From positions 1-15,672 of the forward strand of contig JAFAWZ010000080.1 of the NCBI GenBank assembly GCA_019241495.1: a stretch of DNA of 15,672 nt. Reading direction: 5' to 3'. Shown here one piece after another: positions 6,650 through 13,867 of this stretch. How positions within the stretch are numbered: the first letter of the stretch is position 1; each line of letters opens with the position of its first letter. A program made the position numbers and the translations under genes. Below the pieces are notes generated by a model. That model saw only the letters and a list, made by a program, of their open reading frames with translations. It did no database searches and was not told the origin of the DNA. This DNA is from Acidimicrobiales bacterium. GTDB lineage: Bacteria > Actinomycetota > Acidimicrobiia > Acidimicrobiales > Palsa-688.

Positions 6650-9196
6650 TCAGGCGCCGCCGACGACCTTCCGGAGCAGAGCGAAATCGGGCCCAAAGTC
6701 CAGCTGGCGGCGGGCCCGCATCCAATCCAGGCACTCCTCGGGCGGCATGGCGGCAGCCAGCAGGTACCCCTGGATGTCGTTGCAACCGAGGCGGCGCAGC
6801 TGCTCCCAGGTCTCGAAGTTCTCGACGCCCTCTGCGGTAACGGTGTGGCCGAGGGCCCGGGCCAGCTCGATGCAGGCCCGCACGATCGCCTCGTCGCTGC
6901 GGTCGATGTGCATGTTCATCACGAACTCGCGGTCGATCTTCAGCGAGTGCACCGGCATGCGCTTGAGGCGCGACATGGATGAGTGGCCAGTCCCGAAGTC
7001 ATCCACCGCGATGCGGACGCCTAGCTCGGCGAGATCGCCGAGGATCACACGCGACGCCTCGGGGTCGGACATGATCAGCGACTCCGTAACCTCGAGTATG
7101 AGGCTTTCAGCGGTCACTCCAGTCCGGCGGAGCAGCTCGTTGACGCGAGCCACTACGTCGGAGGATTGAAGGCAACGGGCGGACAGGTTGACGGCCACTG
7201 TCTGGCCGAGGTCCTCGGACTGCCACCTTCCCAGCTGCCGGAGGGAGGACTCGAGCACCCACCAGGTGAGCGGCTCGATGAGACCTGTCTGCTCGGCGAC
7301 GGGGATGAACTCAGACGGCGGCACGAACTCGATATCGGTCCGCCAGCGGAGCAAGGCTTCGCAGCCGGCGACCCGCCCGGTGTCCGCCCGGGCCACCGGT
7401 TGGTACCAGACCTCCAGTTGGCCGGACTCGAAGGCCCGGCGCAACCCCGAAGCGAGGGTGAGGCGACGTTTGGCGCTGCGGTCCATGTCGGAGTTGTAGG
7501 CGACGACACCCCGCTTGGAGTCCTTGGCCTCGTACATGGCCACGTCGGCCTTCTGCAGTAGGACCGAAGCCTCCGTCCCGTGGTGGGGAGCGAGGGCCAG
7601 CCCCATGCTGCCTCGCAGCTCGAGAAGCATGCCGTCGAGCGAGATCGGCTTGGAGACCGCGTCGAGGACGCTGCGAGCCAGGGCCTTGGCCTCGGTCCCC
7701 GACCCAAGGGAGGGGAACACGAAGGCGAACTCGTCCCCGCCCAGGCGAGCGACCGTCCCGTTCGGCCCGAACTCGGTCTCGATCCTGGCCGCCACCTCCT
7801 TCAAGAGGGTGTCGCCGGCGGGGTGACCGAGGCTGTCGTTGATGTCCTTGAAGCCGTCGAGGTCCATGAGCATGACGGCGACCAGCTCCTCTATGCGGTG
7901 ATGCTCCAAGGCGATGCACACCCGCTGGGCGAACATCGTGCGGTTGGCCAGCCCGGTGAGGCTGTCATGGAGGGCCTGGTGCTCCCGGGCCGCCATCTCG
8001 CTGCGAAGCTGGTCGAGGCGGCGGCTGCTGGTCAGAGCGGTGCTCAGGTGAGCGGCCAGGGTCTCGAACAGGCGGAGGTCCTCGGTGTCGAAGGACTCTG
8101 AGTCCGAGTTGTGGTTCCCAGCCACCAGGACGCCGTTCCCTATGTCACCAAGGGGCACCACGACCGCCATCAGGTCCTCGAACTCGTGGGGCTCCTCGCC
8201 CGTGTCGGTCTTGGAGACCAGCGCCGGGCGGCCGTTGGAGACGACCTCCTCCTCGATCGTGCTCAAGAAGCCGAGCTCGTGCACCCGGGTGCCCTCCCCG
8301 GACAACTCGTACCGGTAGGCGCCTGTACCCAGCGGCAGGACGAGCTGGGATTGCTGGCAGGCAAACAGTACCCTCGTCTCGTCGAGAGCCGTCCGGATGA
8401 TGGAATCTGTATCGGGCACCCCGGCCAGCTTGACGCTGAAGTCGTACATCAATTGCAGGTTGGAGTAGCGCTTCCGGATGGTCTTTACCGTCCGGTTCCA
8501 AAAGGCGATCAGGACCACAGGACCAGCGAGGAGAAGGAGCGTCCAGGCCTGCCTATAAGCGAGAATCACGGCGAGGATACCGAGGGGGATGTCCAAGGCC
8601 AGAGTCACGAGGGATTCGAGGTAGCTAGCCCGCACGTGGCTCCAGTGGATCTTCCCTGATGAAACCCCGTTGGCGATCAAGATGCCGATGGTGCCGGTCA
8701 TCTGCAATGCGGCCAGACCCGCACCAATTCCCAATATGCCGACGGCCGAAACCGACGACCCGCTCCCGCGAATCGCACCGACGACTAGGTAGGCGACCGA
8801 AGCGCTCGTCAGAGCGTTGGCGATGTTGAAAGCCGTCTTGTACCACGACTTGCCGAACCTCACGGAGTAGGCGATCGCTTCGATGGAGAAGGCACCGAGG
8901 AGTCCCATGGGAGAGAGGTAGGCCAGGGCCAGGGCAGCGGGCAGCCCGGTCAGCATGATGCTCATCGACGCCTCGCTGGAGGTGACGTCGATCACGACGA
9001 GCTCCGACAGCACCAAGCCGGCCGCGATGGCCGGCCAGGGGAGGGACGGGCGACCGAGGTGGCCGTGGCTGCTCACGAGCAACACTGCTGCCGCCGCTGC
9101 GACCCCCAACGAGCCCGCGATGAGCGCCCAGACGCGCCGAGGAGCCGGGAGAGTCGACCGGCTCGACCTGCGGAGCGTCAGGACGCGGATGGACAA
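6650..9196 (-). CDS. Membrane GAF-GGDEF-EAL cyclic-di-GMP protein
   Basis: 848-aa hybrid c-di-GMP turnover protein. Residues 20-232 contain about seven to eight membrane helices. A GAF-like cytoplasmic sensor follows (about 252-390; VVVPLGDIGNGVLVAGN core), then a diguanylate cyclase domain (about 407-570) with intact GGDEF at 486-490 and the metal-site DLDGFKDIND (445-454). The phosphodiesterase domain (about 580-830) has EAL at 613-615, EVTES (702-706), DDFGTG (732-737), KID (753-755) and AEG (788-790), so both active sites look competent. The RxxD inhibitory site expected at 477-480 reads GPNG, implying no classical product inhibition. The start is TTG 9196 with AAAGGA upstream; no better in-frame ATG exists. 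The stop is TGA, one of only two non-TAG stops among the full genes here. An acyl-CoA dehydrogenase gene follows after 50 nt. Confidence 0.93.
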   Translation of the reverse strand: MSIRVLTLRRSSRSTLPAPRRVWALIAGSLGVAAAAAVLLVSSHGHLGRPSLPWPAIAAGLVLSELVVIDVTSSEASMSIMLTGLPAALALAYLSPMGLLGAFSIEAIAYSVRFGKSWYKTAFNIANALTSASVAYLVVGAIRGSGSSVSAVGILGIGAGLAALQMTGTIGILIANGVSSGKIHWSHVRASYLESLVTLALDIPLGILAVILAYRQAWTLLLLAGPVVLIAFWNRTVKTIRKRYSNLQLMYDFSVKLAGVPDTDSIIRTALDETRVLFACQQSQLVLPLGTGAYRYELSGEGTRVHELGFLSTIEEEVVSNGRPALVSKTDTGEEPHEFEDLMAVVVPLGDIGNGVLVAGNHNSDSESFDTEDLRLFETLAAHLSTALTSSRRLDQLRSEMAAREHQALHDSLTGLANRTMFAQRVCIALEHHRIEELVAVMLMDLDGFKDINDSLGHPAGDTLLKEVAARIETEFGPNGTVARLGGDEFAFVFPSLGSGTEAKALARSVLDAVSKPISLDGMLLELRGSMGLALAPHHGTEASVLLQKADVAMYEAKDSKRGVVAYNSDMDRSAKRRLTLASGLRRAFESGQLEVWYQPVARADTGRVAGCEALLRWRTDIEFVPPSEFIPVAEQTGLIEPLTWWVLESSLRQLGRWQSEDLGQTVAVNLSARCLQSSDVVARVNELLRRTGVTAESLILEVTESLIMSDPEASRVILGDLAELGVRIAVDDFGTGHSSMSRLKRMPVHSLKIDREFVMNMHIDRSDEAIVRACIELARALGHTVTAEGVENFETWEQLRRLGCNDIQGYLLAAAMPPEECLDWMRARRQLDFGPDFALLRKVVGGA

Positions 9197-9252
9197 GCTT
9201 TTCCTTTGGATAGGCCCGGTAATAGAGCAATGATCGGGTTTTCCCCAGGTGG

Positions 9253-9281
9253 ACTTTACCGTTGGGGATCTTTTGGGCTAA
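9253..9281 (-). promoter_or_regulatory. Candidate promoter of the GAF-GGDEF-EAL gene
   Basis: On the minus strand TTAGCC (9276-9281) and TAAAGT (9253-9258) are separated by exactly 17 bases, about 57 nt before the TTG start. The -10 is reasonable and the -35 weak. Confidence 0.35.
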
Positions 9282-9408
9282 CGCCGCGGCGGATTGTTCT
9301 TTTCGGCGGAGGAACTCCAGCCCGTTCGCGACGGCGTAGACCAGACATCACCTGCCCAATTCGGACACAACCTTGCGGCGAAGGGTCTTTCGTCCCATAG
9401 ACGCCACC

Positions 9409-9429
9409 CCGAAAATCACGTATTTTCGG
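9409..9429. repeat. Perfect inverted repeat, likely operator
   Basis: CCGAAAAT (9409-9416) and ATTTTCGG (9422-9429) are perfect 8-bp inverted arms around CACGT. The AT-rich palindrome stands out in GC-rich surroundings and lies about 85 bases before the leader ribosome-binding site. It fits a dimeric regulator site better than a terminator, but no regulator gene adjoins it. Confidence 0.5.
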
Positions 9430-9499
9430 AAAGGTCCGCGTATGGAGGAAATCTCTGCGTAGATCCCCCAGATGCGGAAACCGACGAAACCCCACGTGA

Positions 9500-9510
9500 G
9501 GGGAGGTGAT
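9500..9510 (+). promoter_or_regulatory. Near-perfect Shine-Dalgarno site of the leader peptide
   Basis: GGAGGTGAT (9502-9510) matches nine consecutive bases of the 16S 3'-end complement, with eight bases between GGAGG and ATG 9515. This is the strongest ribosome-binding site I see in the window and it decides the short leader frame. ATG 9509 is in frame but overlaps the site itself. Confidence 0.75.
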
Positions 9511-9514
9511 GTGT

Positions 9515-9541
9515 ATGCGCTGCTACGGTTTTGGTTGGTAA
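9515..9541 (+). CDS. Putative 8-aa leader peptide MRCYGFGW
   Basis: ATG CGC TGC TAC GGT TTT GGT TGG TAA, placed after the strongest Shine-Dalgarno site in the window and followed after six bases by a perfect hairpin, then the MFS exporter 202 bases on. The peptide is rich in aromatic residues and Gly and ends in Trp before the stop. This suits a regulatory peptide whose translation, pausing or stalling remodels the RNA. Leader peptides of this kind control Mef-type macrolide efflux and erm genes. That parallel is from family knowledge; the function here is inference. I do not recognise this exact peptide. Confidence 0.6.
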   Translation: MRCYGFGW

Positions 9542-9547
9542 ATAGTC

Positions 9548-9567
9548 ATCTGCGCGTCAACGCAGAT
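9548..9567 (+). promoter_or_regulatory. Hairpin immediately after leader peptide stop
   Basis: ATCTGCG (9548-9554) and CGCAGAT (9561-9567) form a perfect 7-bp stem with a 6-base loop. A ribosome halted near the end of the leader frame would cover the 5' arm. A second TCTGCG copy at 9454-9459, before the leader, could pair with the same 3' arm, giving a switchable pairing. Confidence 0.6.
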
Positions 9568-9578
9568 CTGAGTACTGG

Positions 9579-9620
9579 GTGATCCCCGGCGGGGCTCGAG
9601 GGCGTGAGTCCGGAGGTCAC
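9579..9620 (+). promoter_or_regulatory. Second stem of the leader RNA
   Basis: GTGA (9579-9582) pairs with TCAC (9617-9620), and TCC (9583-9585) can pair with GGA (9612-9614) across a GG bulge. Inside this, CCCC (9584-9587) and GGGG (9591-9594) make a competing tight hairpin. Individually weak, these support a folded leader between the 8-codon frame and the exporter. Confidence 0.3.
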
Positions 9621-9634
9621 AGTTCTATCGGCAA

Positions 9635-9701
9635 GGCCAGCGGCGGCCTTTAGAGACCGCCCCTTCATCAATTCACTTGCGGAATTTGAACGCCGCTGGC
9701 C
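9635..9701 (+). promoter_or_regulatory. Mutually exclusive stems before the exporter gene
   Basis: GGCCAGCGGCG (9635-9645) and CGCCGCTGGCC (9691-9701) are perfect 11-bp inverted arms 45 bases apart. A local hairpin GGCGG (9642-9646)/CCGCC (9657-9661), extended by CT/AG, uses part of the same 5' arm, so the two folds exclude each other. This is the geometry of an attenuator. No clear U-run follows either stem, so it could act on transcription or on access to the weak exporter start 43 bases downstream. Confidence 0.55.
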
Positions 9702-9743
9702 GAGCCAGAATCAACTCGAAGCGCACTTAAGTACGCGAAAGCG

Positions 9744-11012
9744 ATGAAAAGGTCACCACTTCCCCAATCGGTCCGCCGCCTAGTCACCGCTGTAGCCGTG
9801 TCTTCGGTTGGCGACGGCATGGCCCTGGTTGCCTTTCCCCTGCTGGCGGTCGTGTACACACACCGACCTGTCCTCGTCGCAGGTGTCGTGGTGGCCGAGC
9901 GGCTGCCCGCGCTGCTTTTGGTTTTGCCAGCGGGCGCCCTGGTCGACCGGGTCAACCGCAGAAGGCTCATGATGGTCACAGAGCTGTCCCGGTTCTCGAT
10001 CCTCGCCGGAACCACTGCCCTAGTGGTGGCTGGTTCGGGCTCCATCTGGCTGGTATATGCCGCGGCCATGATTCTGGGTGCCTTCTCACCATTGCACCAG
10101 AGCGCTTCCGCTGCGGTCTTGCCCGAGATGGTCGACGGCCGTCTTCTGGCCCGGGCCAACGGACGGTTGGGATCGGTGGAAGTGGCGGGCCAGCAGGTCG
10201 TCGGTCAGGCGCTCGGAGGCTTCGCGTTCAGTCTTGGAAAAGCCATCCCCTTCGCAGGGGACTCTCTCAGCTTCCTCCTGTCGGCACTGCTCCTTAGACG
10301 GGCCGTCAAGCCCAACTGCCCGGAACCCCGGCGTGAGTCGCTATGGGCGGGGGTGCGGGACGGCCTGCGCATTTACGGAAGACAGCGCACCCTTAGATTG
10401 ATGACGAGCCTCATCGGGGTCCTCGCCATGTGCCAGGGCGCGGTGATGGGGATCTTCGTGCTGTTCGCGCGGGTCGACCTGCGCCTGACCGACTCGCAGT
10501 TCGGTCTGGTGCTCGCCGTGAGCGCCGTGGGCAACGTGGTTGGTGCACTCGCGGCGGAGCGGATCTACGAGCGCTTCGGCGGCGGATGGTCCCTGGCCGG
10601 CGCGGGCCTGGGCGCGGCCGTCTCCTACCCGATCTTGGCCTTCACCACTTCGGCCGTGTCAGCGGCGGCGGCCCTGACCCTGGAGGCCCTGGCTGTGATG
10701 GTCGGCGTCGTGTCGAGCACAACCATGCGCCAGAGCATCGTCCCCGCCGGGCTGCAAGGTCGGGCCAGAAGCGTCCACCTGCTTGTCACGCTGGCCTCGG
10801 CCCCTCTGGGCGCCCTCGCCGGCGGCCTCCTGGCCGGCGCGATCGGGCTGCGAACCACCTTCGTCACTGCGGGCATACTCCAGTTCGCGGTGGTGGTGCT
10901 GATCGGTCCCCGGCTCATCCTCGCAGTCCGAAGCCGTCGGGTCATCGATCTCACCGCGGCGGCACTCGCCGTTACCGACGCCACTCCTCGGACCCCGTCC
11001 TTCTCAGGCTAG
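9744..11012 (+). CDS. MFS exporter, DHA3/Mef-like (MFS_3)
   Basis: 422-aa integral membrane transporter with about 12 predicted helices. TM1 carries VSSVGDGMALVAFPLLA (19-35), typical of the DHA3 drug:H+ antiporter group. Motif A between TM2 and TM3 reads GALVDRVNRRRLM (64-76), with the conserved Gly64, Asp68, Arg69 and Arg72-74. Other recognisable parts are FSPLHQSASAAVLPEMV and LLARANGR in the TM4-5 loop, common to Mef(A), EntS and related efflux proteins. Likely role: export of a drug or siderophore-like compound by proton antiport; the substrate is unknown. The start ATG 9744 has only a weak GAAAG upstream, in contrast with the leader frame, fitting regulated expression. The gene stands alone, ending (TAG) 18 bases before the 3' end of a convergent tRNA-Arg. 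Confidence 0.88.
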   Translation: MKRSPLPQSVRRLVTAVAVSSVGDGMALVAFPLLAVVYTHRPVLVAGVVVAERLPALLLVLPAGALVDRVNRRRLMMVTELSRFSILAGTTALVVAGSGSIWLVYAAAMILGAFSPLHQSASAAVLPEMVDGRLLARANGRLGSVEVAGQQVVGQALGGFAFSLGKAIPFAGDSLSFLLSALLLRRAVKPNCPEPRRESLWAGVRDGLRIYGRQRTLRLMTSLIGVLAMCQGAVMGIFVLFARVDLRLTDSQFGLVLAVSAVGNVVGALAAERIYERFGGGWSLAGAGLGAAVSYPILAFTTSAVSAAAALTLEALAVMVGVVSSTTMRQSIVPAGLQGRARSVHLLVTLASAPLGALAGGLLAGAIGLRTTFVTAGILQFAVVVLIGPRLILAVRSRRVIDLTAAALAVTDATPRTPSFSG

Positions 11013-11030
11013 AACGCCCGAGCCAGAGGG

Positions 11031-11104
11031 CGCCCCCGGCAGGACTCGAACCTGCGACCCGCTGCTTAGAAGGCAGCCGCTCTGTCCAGCTGAGCTACAG
11101 GGGC
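11031..11104 (-). tRNA. tRNA-Arg (anticodon TCT)
   Basis: Read on the minus strand: acceptor GCCCCTG/CGGGGGC (one T-G pair), D stem GCTC/GAGC, anticodon stem GCTGC/GCAGC with loop CTTCTAA (anticodon at 11068-11070), T stem GCAGG/CCTGC with loop TTCGAGT, discriminator G. CCA is not encoded. It lies convergent to the exporter gene and divergent from the small barrel protein gene. Confidence 0.97.
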
Positions 11105-11158
11105 ATGACCGGGGGAATGCTAGCGTCGCCCGTGTCCATCGAGGTCGGGAGGGGTCAC

Positions 11159-11467
11159 ATGACGATCGTGCTTCAACAAACCATGCCAGAAGGCGTGACC
11201 ATCGAGATGCTCGACGAGGTCACCGTGGAGATGGGCGTGGAGAAGGACCCGCCGAAGGGTCTGCTCCTGCACGTCCACTTCGTGGAGAACGGCCGGACCC
11301 GGATAATCGACGTGTGGGAATCGGCTGAAGCGTTCGAGACTTTTCAACGCGACCAGTTGATGCCAGCCATCGAGAAGGTGATGCAGCGTCTTGGGATCCC
11401 CATGGACGGCGCGCCGCAGCCCGAAACGTCGATCACCGAAGTGGCGACCGTCGTCAGAGGGTCCTAG
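11159..11467 (+). CDS. Small dimeric alpha/beta-barrel-like protein, unknown function
   Basis: 102-aa soluble protein. The pattern of strand (GLLLHVHFVENGRTRIIDVWES, 34-55), helix (AEAFETFQRDQLMPAIEKVMQRLG, 57-79) and C-terminal strand (TSITEVATVV, 90-99) matches the ferredoxin-like dimeric alpha/beta barrel seen in antibiotic-biosynthesis-monooxygenase-like and related actinobacterial proteins. No catalytic residues can be assigned, so a monooxygenase role should not be assumed. ATG 11159 is chosen because GGGAGGGG lies about six bases upstream; ATG 11117 is in frame but starts almost at the tRNA-Arg gene. The frame stays open far upstream through the exporter gene and tRNA, which is not meaningful coding. 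It converges on the second GGDEF-EAL gene 37 bases away. Confidence 0.75.
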   Translation: MTIVLQQTMPEGVTIEMLDEVTVEMGVEKDPPKGLLLHVHFVENGRTRIIDVWESAEAFETFQRDQLMPAIEKVMQRLGIPMDGAPQPETSITEVATVVRGS

Positions 11468-11504
11468 TTGGGCAGCTGACGGCCTGACTACGCCGGGCCC
11501 GTCT

Positions 11505-13814
11505 CTACAGAGAACGGAAGGTCGCAGCGGGCTGGACGAGCAGCTGATCCACCTCATTCTCGGTGAGGGGATGGGCGAAAAAGAAACCCTGCGCGCTGTC
11601 ACACCCGAGGTTGCGCAGAGCCTGCAGCTGGTCACCGGATTCGATGCCTTCGGCGACGGTGCGGAGCTTCAGGATCCGGGCGAAACGCAACACCGTGCTG
11701 ACCAGGGCCTCCCCCTCGTCGCCGGGCCCGCCCAGGGTCTCGACGAACGACTTGTCGATCTTCAACACGTCGAGCGGCAGGTGCCGGAGATAGGCGATGG
11801 ACGAGTAGCCGGTTCCGAAGTCATCGAGCGCGATGCGCACTCCGAAGTCCTTGAGACCGGAGAGGGAGGCCCGGATCTCTTCGGAGTCGGCCAGCAGCGT
11901 GGTCTCGGTGACTTCGAGGAGGAGCTGCCCAGCTGACAAGCCGCTAACCGCCAGGGCCGTCCGCACATCGTCGCAGAGGTGCCGCTCCTGGAGCTGCCGG
12001 CTCGACAGGTTCACCGACACGGTGAGGTCCCGGCCGCTCTCGCGCTGCCATCGCACCGCCTCCTCGCAGGCCGTCTCGAGCACCCACCGGCCCAGCGGGA
12101 CCACGAATCCCGTCTCATCTGCGACTGGTATGAACTGGTTCGGCGCGATGACGCCCCGGTCGGGATGGCGCCATCGAACCAGGGCCTCGAAGCCCTCGAG
12201 GCACCCGTCCAGGAGCCTTAAGAGAGGCTGGTACAACAAGAAGAACTCGTCCCGTTCGAGCGAGCCGCGAAAGGCGTTGGTCAGCTCCAGCCGCTCGAAG
12301 GTCTGTGACTGCATGGCGGGCAAGAACATTTCCCAACGGCTCTTGCCCAGCCGCTTCGCCTCGTACATGGCTATGTCAGCTTCGCTGAGCAGCTGCTCCG
12401 CGGTCGTATGGGGACCGGCCAGGGCGACGCCGACACTGACCGACACCGCGATCTGGCGGCCTGCCAGTTCGGCCGGCTCCCGCATGATCGCCACAATGCG
12501 GTCGGCCACCGCGGCGACAGTCTCCGGTTCGCCCGCGCTCTCGAGCAGCACGGCGAACTCGTCGCCCCCGAGCCGGGCCACCGTGTCACCCGCCCGCACC
12601 ACCGAGAGGAGCCGCTCGGCGGTGATGGCCAAGAGGTCGTCACCGTAGAGGTGGCCGAGGCTGTCGTTGACCGTCTTGAACCCGTCGAGGTCGCAGAAGC
12701 AAACCGCGGTCAATGGCCGGGTCCCGGCCGGCTGGGCCAGTACCCGCTCGACCTGCCTGTGCAGGAGCATCCGGTTGGCCAGACCGGTCAAGGGGTCATG
12801 GAACGCCTGGTGACGCAGGTCCGACTCGAGCTCCTCGCGCCGCCGCAACGCGTCCTCGAGGGCCAGTGCATCGGCTCGCACCCTCTCGAACTGCCATGAC
12901 ATTCTCAGTGACACAAGCGAGAAGAGCACGATGGACGTCCCAGCTATCACTGGGACGTCTACCGTAGCTTTGACCGCGCTGCTCACCAGCAAGATGGCGG
13001 GAGCCACGAAGCCGGCCAGCGCGAGCAGGGGGATGCGACGCCCCGAGTCCGGGACAGTGAGATCACGCCCCGAGGGTTTCGCCGCCATGGTGGGATGCAG
13101 GGCAGCCACCCCGATCAGCATGTAGTTGAGCAGCCACCCGCCGTCGATGACGTTGCCGACGGCGTAGTGGCCGTATTGCACCATGACGTCGTAAGTGAAG
13201 TCCGAGACGAGGGAGGCGAGGAGCGCCACCACCAAGATCCGGTGAGCGGCCCGTCGAGCCGTGCCGAAGACCAGGGACTGGACGATGATGAACACCAAGC
13301 CCAGGTCCATCAGCGGGTAGGACAGCATGACGATCTTGCCCAGCGGCCCGATCGACGAGTCGTGGAAATATGACCGCATCAGGAAATGCCATGAAAGGGC
13401 CAGGGCCGCGACCACCACGATTGCCGCGTCTGCGTGGCTTTCGCGCGAGCGCCGATCATGGGTCCGCTGGCAAAGGCGGGTGACACCAATGAACAGGAGC
13501 GGGTAGGCGGCCAGGTAGAACGGGTCAGCCGCCGAGGGCAGGGGAACGGGACGGGCGAGTATCACTCCGTAGCCGAGGTTCTCGATGCCGTCACCGATCA
13601 CCGATAGCGCGATGTAACCGACCAGCAAGAGCCACGGCAGGCGTGACTCAGGGCGATGGAGGCGCAGCCCGGCCAGCACCATGGCCACAGACACGACGCC
13701 GATCACCACATAGGCGATGTCGTCGGCCGACTGGGTAGGCAGCGCGAAGTACACCGCCAGAGCGGCGCCAGCACCCCATAGGGCTATTTTCCAGGAACCT
13801 CGGTTTAGTTCCAC
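11505..13814 (-). CDS. Multi-pass membrane GGDEF-EAL cyclic-di-GMP protein
   Basis: 769-aa bifunctional c-di-GMP enzyme. Residues 1-305 hold about eight to ten hydrophobic helices forming an integral-membrane sensor without a recognisable soluble ligand domain. A short coiled linker (about 308-335) joins the cyclase domain (about 337-500), with CDLDGFKTVND (374-384), GGDEF at 416-420 and a classical RxxD inhibitory site RAGD at 407-410. The phosphodiesterase domain (about 510-762) has EAL at 543-545 (FEALVRWRHP), EVTET (634-638), DDFGTG (664-669), KID (685-687) and AEG (721-723), all intact. Unlike the other c-di-GMP protein here it lacks GAF and keeps the inhibitory site, so the two are differently tuned. 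The start is GTG 13814 with only weak AAGAG upstream. It diverges from the phosphoesterase gene across 53 bases. Confidence 0.94.
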   Translation of the reverse strand: MELNRGSWKIALWGAGAALAVYFALPTQSADDIAYVVIGVVSVAMVLAGLRLHRPESRLPWLLLVGYIALSVIGDGIENLGYGVILARPVPLPSAADPFYLAAYPLLFIGVTRLCQRTHDRRSRESHADAAIVVVAALALSWHFLMRSYFHDSSIGPLGKIVMLSYPLMDLGLVFIIVQSLVFGTARRAAHRILVVALLASLVSDFTYDVMVQYGHYAVGNVIDGGWLLNYMLIGVAALHPTMAAKPSGRDLTVPDSGRRIPLLALAGFVAPAILLVSSAVKATVDVPVIAGTSIVLFSLVSLRMSWQFERVRADALALEDALRRREELESDLRHQAFHDPLTGLANRMLLHRQVERVLAQPAGTRPLTAVCFCDLDGFKTVNDSLGHLYGDDLLAITAERLLSVVRAGDTVARLGGDEFAVLLESAGEPETVAAVADRIVAIMREPAELAGRQIAVSVSVGVALAGPHTTAEQLLSEADIAMYEAKRLGKSRWEMFLPAMQSQTFERLELTNAFRGSLERDEFFLLYQPLLRLLDGCLEGFEALVRWRHPDRGVIAPNQFIPVADETGFVVPLGRWVLETACEEAVRWQRESGRDLTVSVNLSSRQLQERHLCDDVRTALAVSGLSAGQLLLEVTETTLLADSEEIRASLSGLKDFGVRIALDDFGTGYSSIAYLRHLPLDVLKIDKSFVETLGGPGDEGEALVSTVLRFARILKLRTVAEGIESGDQLQALRNLGCDSAQGFFFAHPLTENEVDQLLVQPAATFRSL

Positions 13815-13867
13815 TCTTGAGGGCTATCGGCACGCTCGATCGTGCGTTTGAGCCGTAACGTGCAGGT

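Larger units (their letters stand above)
9197..9514. other. Long intergenic region between divergent GGDEF-EAL and MFS genes
   Basis: Non-coding stretch that must hold the promoter of the c-di-GMP gene (minus) and of the leader/MFS transcript (plus). I see a candidate minus promoter (9253-9281), a weak plus candidate TTGCGG - 17 bases - CATAGA (9373-9401), a perfect inverted repeat (9409-9429) and, at 9500-9510, the leader ribosome-binding site. The AT content is higher than in surrounding genes. No coding frame here has a plausible start. Confidence 0.6.

Noticed and set aside
5694..7169. 491-codon open frame on the plus strand
   Set aside because: It runs antisense across the acyl-CoA dehydrogenase and the EAL end of the c-di-GMP gene, both with clear family motifs. 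Its translation is low-complexity with no recognisable domain, as expected of an antisense frame in GC-rich DNA.
9472..9582. 36-codon frame overlapping the leader peptide in another frame
   Set aside because: It has no ribosome-binding site before its ATG, whereas the 8-codon frame has a near-perfect one. It would only matter if profiling showed occupancy.
9541..9743. Cyclic-di-GMP riboswitch (GEMM type) near the GGDEF-EAL gene
   Set aside because: I looked for the conserved GEMM core and tetraloop-receptor sequences on both strands and did not find them. The stems here fit a translated-leader attenuator better.
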